Assembly: GCA_900554685.1 (NCBI GenBank)
Contig: USIG01000065.1
Coordinates: 1 to 9,044, forward strand
DNA from: an uncultured Cryptobacterium sp.
GTDB lineage: Bacteria > Actinomycetota > Coriobacteriia > Coriobacteriales > Eggerthellaceae
DNA length: 9,044 bases
Reading direction: 5' to 3'
The first letter of the stretch is position 1; each line of letters begins with the position of its first letter. A program made the translations under genes and the position numbers. This document shows, in pieces, positions 6,401 to 9,044 of the stretch. The notes below the pieces were generated by a model, which worked only from the letters and a program-made list of their open reading frames with translations, searched no databases and was not told the origin of the DNA.

Positions 6401-6560
6401 ACCCTGTGCTCTACTTTCTGTCCTCTTCGCTACGCCTCCTATCCTCCCCATCGGGCCTTCTATTCTCCTTGTCCTGCATGTCATCTTCCGTACCCACGCT
6501 TCGTATTCTGCCGCTCCATCTTCTGCCCTCTACACTCCACATGGCGCCTTCCGTACCCTC
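6401..6560 (+). other. Pyrimidine-rich, strand-asymmetric tract
   Basis: A hand count gives about 38 purines in these 160 bases, so the plus strand is roughly three-quarters C/T. CTTCCGTACCC occurs twice (6485-6495 and 6548-6558, 63 bases apart), and looser CTTC/TGCCCTC motifs recur, which suggests a decayed repeat. No protein-like frame or RNA structure was recognised. It lies upstream of the metal operon promoter and outside both flanking predicted transcripts. Confidence 0.5.
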
Positions 6561-6588
6561 AGGGCATCCTCCTGCGTGAGTTATTGCC

Positions 6589-6613
6589 GAATTTGAGAAA
6601 CTTTCTCAAATTC
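6589..6613. promoter_or_regulatory. Perfect 25-base palindrome, possible upstream operator of the metal operon
   Basis: GAATTTGAGAAA (6589-6600) and TTTCTCAAATTC (6602-6613) are perfect inverted repeats around one central C, ending one base before the -35 box of the regulator gene. Its 15-base core TGAGAAACTTTCTCA (6594-6608) matches the downstream Fur/Zur-like box TGAGAATCGTTTTCA at 12 of 15 positions. It may therefore be a second site for the same regulator. No T-run follows, so it is not a terminator. Confidence 0.6.
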
Positions 6614-6614
6614 A

Positions 6615-6642
6615 TTGACTCCGCTCGTTTCTTTCATAAAAT
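6615..6642 (+). promoter_or_regulatory. Sigma70-type promoter of the regulator-permease operon
   Basis: TTGACT (6615-6620) and TAAAAT (6637-6642) each match the consensus at five of six positions, with a 16-base spacer. The predicted start is near 6649, inside the Fur/Zur-like box. Repressor binding would therefore block initiation. Confidence 0.75.
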
Positions 6643-6656
6643 GAGAATCGTTTTCA
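6642..6656 (+). promoter_or_regulatory. Fur/Zur-like operator over the transcription start
   Basis: TGAGAATCGTTTTCA sits in a longer imperfect palindrome, 6638-6660. It matches the 7-1-7 Fur consensus (TGATAATNATTATCA, from memory) at 11 of 14 defined positions. It matches the actinobacterial Zur box (TGAAAATCATTTTCA, from memory) at 13 of 15. It overlaps the last base of the -10 box and the predicted start, just upstream of a Fur-family gene, which points to autorepression. The closer fit to Zur hints at zinc but is not decisive. Confidence 0.75.
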
Positions 6657-6676
6657 TTTTTGGCTCTCATATTTTC

Positions 6677-6682
6677 AAGGAG
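6677..6682 (+). promoter_or_regulatory. Ribosome binding site selecting the GTG start of the Fur-family gene
   Basis: AAGGAG lies seven bases before the GTG at 6690-6692. The longer open frame begins at a TTG (6660) that touches the operator and has no ribosome site, so GTG is the start. Confidence 0.85.
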
Positions 6683-6689
6683 AAAACAG

Positions 6690-7109
6690 GTGTCGTCTTC
6701 ACGTCAGTACAAAACAAAACAAAAGGAATTAATCCTTGACTGCATCCGCATGCATCAAGGCTCCTTTATCACCATCAAAGACGTACTTAACGCCCTTGAA
6801 AGCCGTCATGAAAAAGTAGGAACTGCAACTATTTATCGCAACCTTGAACGCTTAGAGGAAGAAGGCATTATCGCCCGTTGCGTTATCGAAGGTATCGACG
6901 GCGTTTGCTATCGCTATTTGCCCGACTCGCCCGATGATGTTTACTTTTTCTTGAAATGCGAACACTGCGGAGACCTTTCTCCTATTGACTGTGGAGAACT
7001 CCAGCATCTCTACGAGCATGTCATCGAGCATCATCATGTGCGCATCAATCCCGCCAAAACAGTGCTCTACGGTTTATGCGAAAAATGTCTCAAAGAAATG
7101 GAGGCATAG
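6690..7109 (+). CDS. Fur-family metal-responsive transcriptional repressor
   Basis: This 139-residue (GTG start) DNA-binding regulator of the Fur superfamily has a winged helix spanning about 10-78, with the recognition segment KVGTATIYRNLERLEEEGII (42-61) typical of Fur/Zur/PerR. The dimerisation part has the two Cys pairs of the structural zinc site, C90-x2-C93 and C130-x2-C133. The His-x-His that normally stands just before the first CxxC (HDHLIC in E. coli Fur) is replaced by Y85-F-F87, and the His before the final YG.C motif is also absent. D82, D83, H106, H110 and H114-H116 are possible alternative ligands, so the sensed metal is unclear. A Fur/Zur-like box overlaps its promoter, implying autoregulation. 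The permease gene follows after 3 bp. The subfamily (Zur-like, Mur-like or other) is unresolved and I give no symbol. Confidence 0.93.
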   Translation: MSSSRQYKTKQKELILDCIRMHQGSFITIKDVLNALESRHEKVGTATIYRNLERLEEEGIIARCVIEGIDGVCYRYLPDSPDDVYFFLKCEHCGDLSPIDCGELQHLYEHVIEHHHVRINPAKTVLYGLCEKCLKEMEA

Positions 7110-7112
7110 CCC

Positions 7113-8300
7113 ATGGAACTTCTCCCCCATCTTCTTGAGCATGCCTTTGAAGATACCATCTATTTGGTTCCGTTCTTGCTCGTCACCTATATTCTTCTTG
7201 AACTCCTTGAACATAAAGCAGGCGGTAAGGCCGCTGTTTTAGTGCGCAAAGCAGGTATTGCTGGTCCTTTAGTAGGATCCCTTTTGGGGGCAGTTCCTCA
7301 ATGCGGCTTTTCCGCTGCAGGATCTGCACTTTATGCGAGCCGCGCTATCACCCTGGGAACTCTCTTTGCAGTGTTTTTATCCACCTCAGATGAGATGCTT
7401 CCTTTATTTATCGCTGAACAAGTTGATCCTTCTATCATGTTTTCGATACTCGGAGTAAAAATCCTTATTGGCATGATTATGGGATTTGCTATTGATGGCG
7501 TTCTGCGCTTGCGTGTTCGCGCAAGAGTTAAACACGAAGAAGAACTTTTACGTTCTCTAGGCCATGGACAAGAATGCACTCACTTTCATGAAGGTCACCA
7601 CATTAACAACAATCACACTAGCCCCGTCCAGGCTATTGCTTGTAAATCAAGTCAGGAAACGAACCGCGAAATTACCTACAGCGATAATCATGCACATACC
7701 GATGAAGACAACTGCACCCATGAATGCGCTCATGGGCATAATCGCACACAGATTGCCTCGAACAGCAGCCAAGACGATCATTCTGCAACCTGTACTTGTC
7801 CACACGGACACCATATTACTGGCGAAGAACTAGAGCAGCCCTTCTCGCGTCACCACTGCCACAACCCCAGCTGCAGCGTGACTGAAGAGTCAAGCGGATG
7901 GAAAGATATCATCTTCAGCGCAGTAAAGCATACCCTTCAAGTATCTATTATTGTCTATCTCATTTCATTGGTACTTGTTGCAATACTGGAACTTGCGGGA
8001 GAGGATGCTCTTACCGAGTACCTCGCAACCAACCCTGGAATCGCTATTTTTGGCTCGGCTCTCGTGGGATTAATCCCTAACTGCGGGGCAAGCGTTGTTA
8101 TTACACAGCTCTACCTCGATGGCATGCTAAGCACTGGCGCTATGATTTCTGGTCTTTTGGTCTCTGCAGGAGTAGGTATTCTTGTTCTGTTCAGTGAAAA
8201 TCACCGACTTCGCCAAAATATCCTTATCCTTCTAGGACTTTTTGTTATTGGTATTGCATGGGGAAGCATGTTTGAACTGCTAGGCATTACCTTTATGTAG
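7113..8300 (+). CDS. Putative 10-TM heavy-metal permease with His/Cys-rich loop (ArsP_2 type)
   Basis: This 395-residue inner membrane protein has two hydrophobic halves (about 16-132 and 265-395). Each carries the same motif, GSLLGAVPQCGFS (55-67) and GSALVGLIPNCGAS (314-327), with C64 and C324 equivalent, so the protein arose by internal duplication. This matches the family labelled '10TM putative heavy-metal exporter' (ArsP_2, formerly DUF2899), also annotated as arsenic efflux protein or putative manganese transporter; substrate and direction are unproven. Between the halves lies a loop (about 133-263) in which residues 151-254 hold 18 His and 8 Cys, in HAH, HGH, CTC and HHCH clusters. 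It is surely metal-binding and probably a zinc-like or soft-metal sensor or buffer. The start follows GGAGG by eight bases and lies 3 bp after the regulator gene, so the two are co-transcribed under the Fur/Zur-like operator. Confidence 0.87.
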   Translation: MELLPHLLEHAFEDTIYLVPFLLVTYILLELLEHKAGGKAAVLVRKAGIAGPLVGSLLGAVPQCGFSAAGSALYASRAITLGTLFAVFLSTSDEMLPLFIAEQVDPSIMFSILGVKILIGMIMGFAIDGVLRLRVRARVKHEEELLRSLGHGQECTHFHEGHHINNNHTSPVQAIACKSSQETNREITYSDNHAHTDEDNCTHECAHGHNRTQIASNSSQDDHSATCTCPHGHHITGEELEQPFSRHHCHNPSCSVTEESSGWKDIIFSAVKHTLQVSIIVYLISLVLVAILELAGEDALTEYLATNPGIAIFGSALVGLIPNCGASVVITQLYLDGMLSTGAMISGLLVSAGVGILVLFSENHRLRQNILILLGLFVIGIAWGSMFELLGITFM

Positions 8301-8319
8301 GAACCACGCGAACAAAACA

Positions 8320-8352
8320 GGGAAGGTAGGATTTAAAAGATCCTGCCTTCCC
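8320..8352. terminator. Hairpin terminator between permease and patatin genes
   Basis: GGGAAGGTAGGAT (8320-8332) pairs with ATCCTGCCTTCCC (8340-8352) through 13 positions, including one G-T wobble, around a seven-base loop. On the minus strand it is followed by TGTTTTGTTC, so it suits the leftward patatin gene. On the plus strand the downstream sequence (CTATTC) has little T-run, so rightward termination of the metal operon may be weaker, though no other candidate exists. Confidence 0.75.
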
Positions 8353-8396
8353 CTATTCAAGTACCAACAAATAAACAGTTCTTAGAAGATGCTTTT

Positions 8397-9044
8397 CTAT
8401 TCAATTCCAAGCCACTCAAGCCATTGAGGGAATTCTTTTTGCGCTTGGTTATACCCATCAAAATAGCTTGCGCGGAGCTTTTTAAGATCAGTGGTGTTGT
8501 TTTCAACTGCCATTTTATCGGCATACACGATATACGCCTTGCCCTGCGCTGCAAGCTGCTCTAACTTTTCGAGTTCTGCATTATATCGCTCATTGCGCGT
8601 TAATAATGCTTCTCTTACCTGAGGATACTTTCGATAACTGTTTGCAATCATGCGAGCAGAACGACCAATGTCAGGAGCAGGTTTTCTGAAGCCTTTAGGA
8701 CGCGTAAGGATTGCAAATATTCGAGAACAACCCGAATCGAGTGCCAACTGCAAAGGAATGCCTGCGCCTTGACCTAGACCACCGTCATAGTACACATGAC
8801 CATTGATATGTACAGCCGGCATAACGAAAGGCAACGTGCTGCTTGCACGTACACGAACCATAAGATCCTGCAGCGTAGACATATCGTCTTTATGCCAAAC
8901 AACCGTTTGCCCCGTATCGCGATCAAATGCCTGGATTGCGCAGGAGGCTGGGTTATTCCAGAACGCCTCAAAATTAAAAGGTAGCACCCCTCCTGGCAGA
9001 CCTGTTTCTTCGTAGATCCATTCAGCTGAAAACATGCCTTTACC
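8397..9044 (-). CDS. Patatin-like phospholipase family protein, N-terminus outside window
   Basis: This is the C-terminal part (about 215 residues visible) of a patatin-like serine lipase/acyl hydrolase. The frame stays open to the window edge: upstream of an internal Met (9033-9035) it reads Gly-Lys-Gly, so that Met is not taken as the start. The visible segment has SSTLPFVMPAVHINGHVYYDGGLGQGAGIPL, containing the DGG motif whose Asp (codon 8784-8786) is the second member of the Ser-Asp catalytic dyad. The oxyanion-hole glycines and the GxSxG serine should lie in the missing part. The tail beyond the patatin fold (about 130 residues with KYPQVREALLTRNERYNAELEKLEQLAAQGKAYIVYADK) matches the C-terminal extension common in the YjjU-like bacterial patatin group. 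The likely role is cytoplasmic or membrane-associated lipid hydrolysis with unknown substrate. A terminator lies 45 bases past the stop. Confidence 0.9.
   Translation of the reverse strand, partial: GKGMFSAEWIYEETGLPGGVLPFNFEAFWNNPASCAIQAFDRDTGQTVVWHKDDMSTLQDLMVRVRASSTLPFVMPAVHINGHVYYDGGLGQGAGIPLQLALDSGCSRIFAILTRPKGFRKPAPDIGRSARMIANSYRKYPQVREALLTRNERYNAELEKLEQLAAQGKAYIVYADKMAVENNTTDLKKLRASYFDGYNQAQKEFPQWLEWLGIE

Larger units (their letters stand above)
6179..6689. other. Divergent intergenic region with promoters, operators and pyrimidine-rich tract
   Basis: This 511-base gap separates the leftward DUF4190-type gene from the rightward metal operon. In order it holds the leftward ribosome site, a small inverted repeat CGATC-AAAA-GATCG (6238-6251), the leftward promoter (6310-6338), a pyrimidine-rich tract (6401-6560), a perfect 25-base palindrome (6589-6613), the rightward promoter (6615-6642), a Fur/Zur-like box (6642-6656) and the ribosome site of the regulator. 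Short open frames over the pyrimidine-rich tract look like composition artefacts. Confidence 0.7.

Noticed and set aside
6411..6542. A 43-codon minus-strand frame with a GGAAGG site before its ATG, in the pyrimidine-rich tract
   Set aside because: Purine-rich sequence on that strand naturally lacks stop codons and mimics ribosome sites. The product is a highly charged low-complexity string with no recognisable feature.
6353..6739. A 128-codon plus-strand frame running through the operator into the Fur-family gene
   Set aside because: It crosses the promoter, operator and ribosome site of the regulator and has the wrong frame relative to it.

Overview
This looks like chromosomal DNA from a Gram-positive bacterium of moderate G+C content (mid-forties percent by eye). 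The gene types present are a DUF4190-type membrane protein with a long Pro/Gln-rich tail, a polysaccharide-flippase-like protein with long charged tails, a BASS transporter, and a Fur-family regulator beside a His-rich metal permease. They suggest Actinomycetota, possibly class Coriobacteriia. That placement is an inference from protein style, not a database result. No phage, insertion sequence, CRISPR array or toxin-antitoxin pair was seen.

Layout. Bases 1-55 are the 3' part of a tRNA-Glu(CTC), cut by the left edge and followed by its own terminator. A BASS-family sodium-coupled transporter runs leftward (238-1263), with a terminator after it and a candidate promoter/operator region upstream. 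A PAP2-type lipid pyrophosphate phosphatase runs rightward (1626-2297). It meets, tail to tail with only 10 bp between, a leftward Wzx/MATE-like membrane protein of 710 residues with hydrophilic tails on both ends (2308-4440). A strong hairpin terminator (4621-4651) ends the next leftward gene (4694-6178), which encodes a Pro/Gln-rich, two-TM DUF4190-type protein. The 511-base gap 6179-6689 holds that gene's promoter, a pyrimidine-rich tract, and two related Fur/Zur-like operator palindromes around a good sigma70 promoter. These lead into a rightward two-gene operon: a Fur-family regulator (GTG start, 6690-7109) and, 3 bp later, a 10-TM-type putative heavy-metal permease with a His/Cys-rich loop (7113-8300). 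A bidirectional-looking hairpin separates it from a leftward patatin-like phospholipase whose N-terminus lies beyond the right edge (8397->9044).

How the genes may work together. The clearest functional unit is the metal operon: operator, Fur-like repressor and metal permease, probably autoregulated. The regulator has lost the usual His-x-His ahead of its first CxxC, so its sensed ligand is uncertain. It is also unclear why a metal-dependent repressor would control a supposed exporter, and this is the most interesting point in the window. The PAP2 phosphatase and the flippase-like protein could both act in undecaprenyl-phosphate-linked envelope polymer synthesis, but they are convergent and not an operon, so that link is only suggestive. 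The remaining genes look like independent transcription units.
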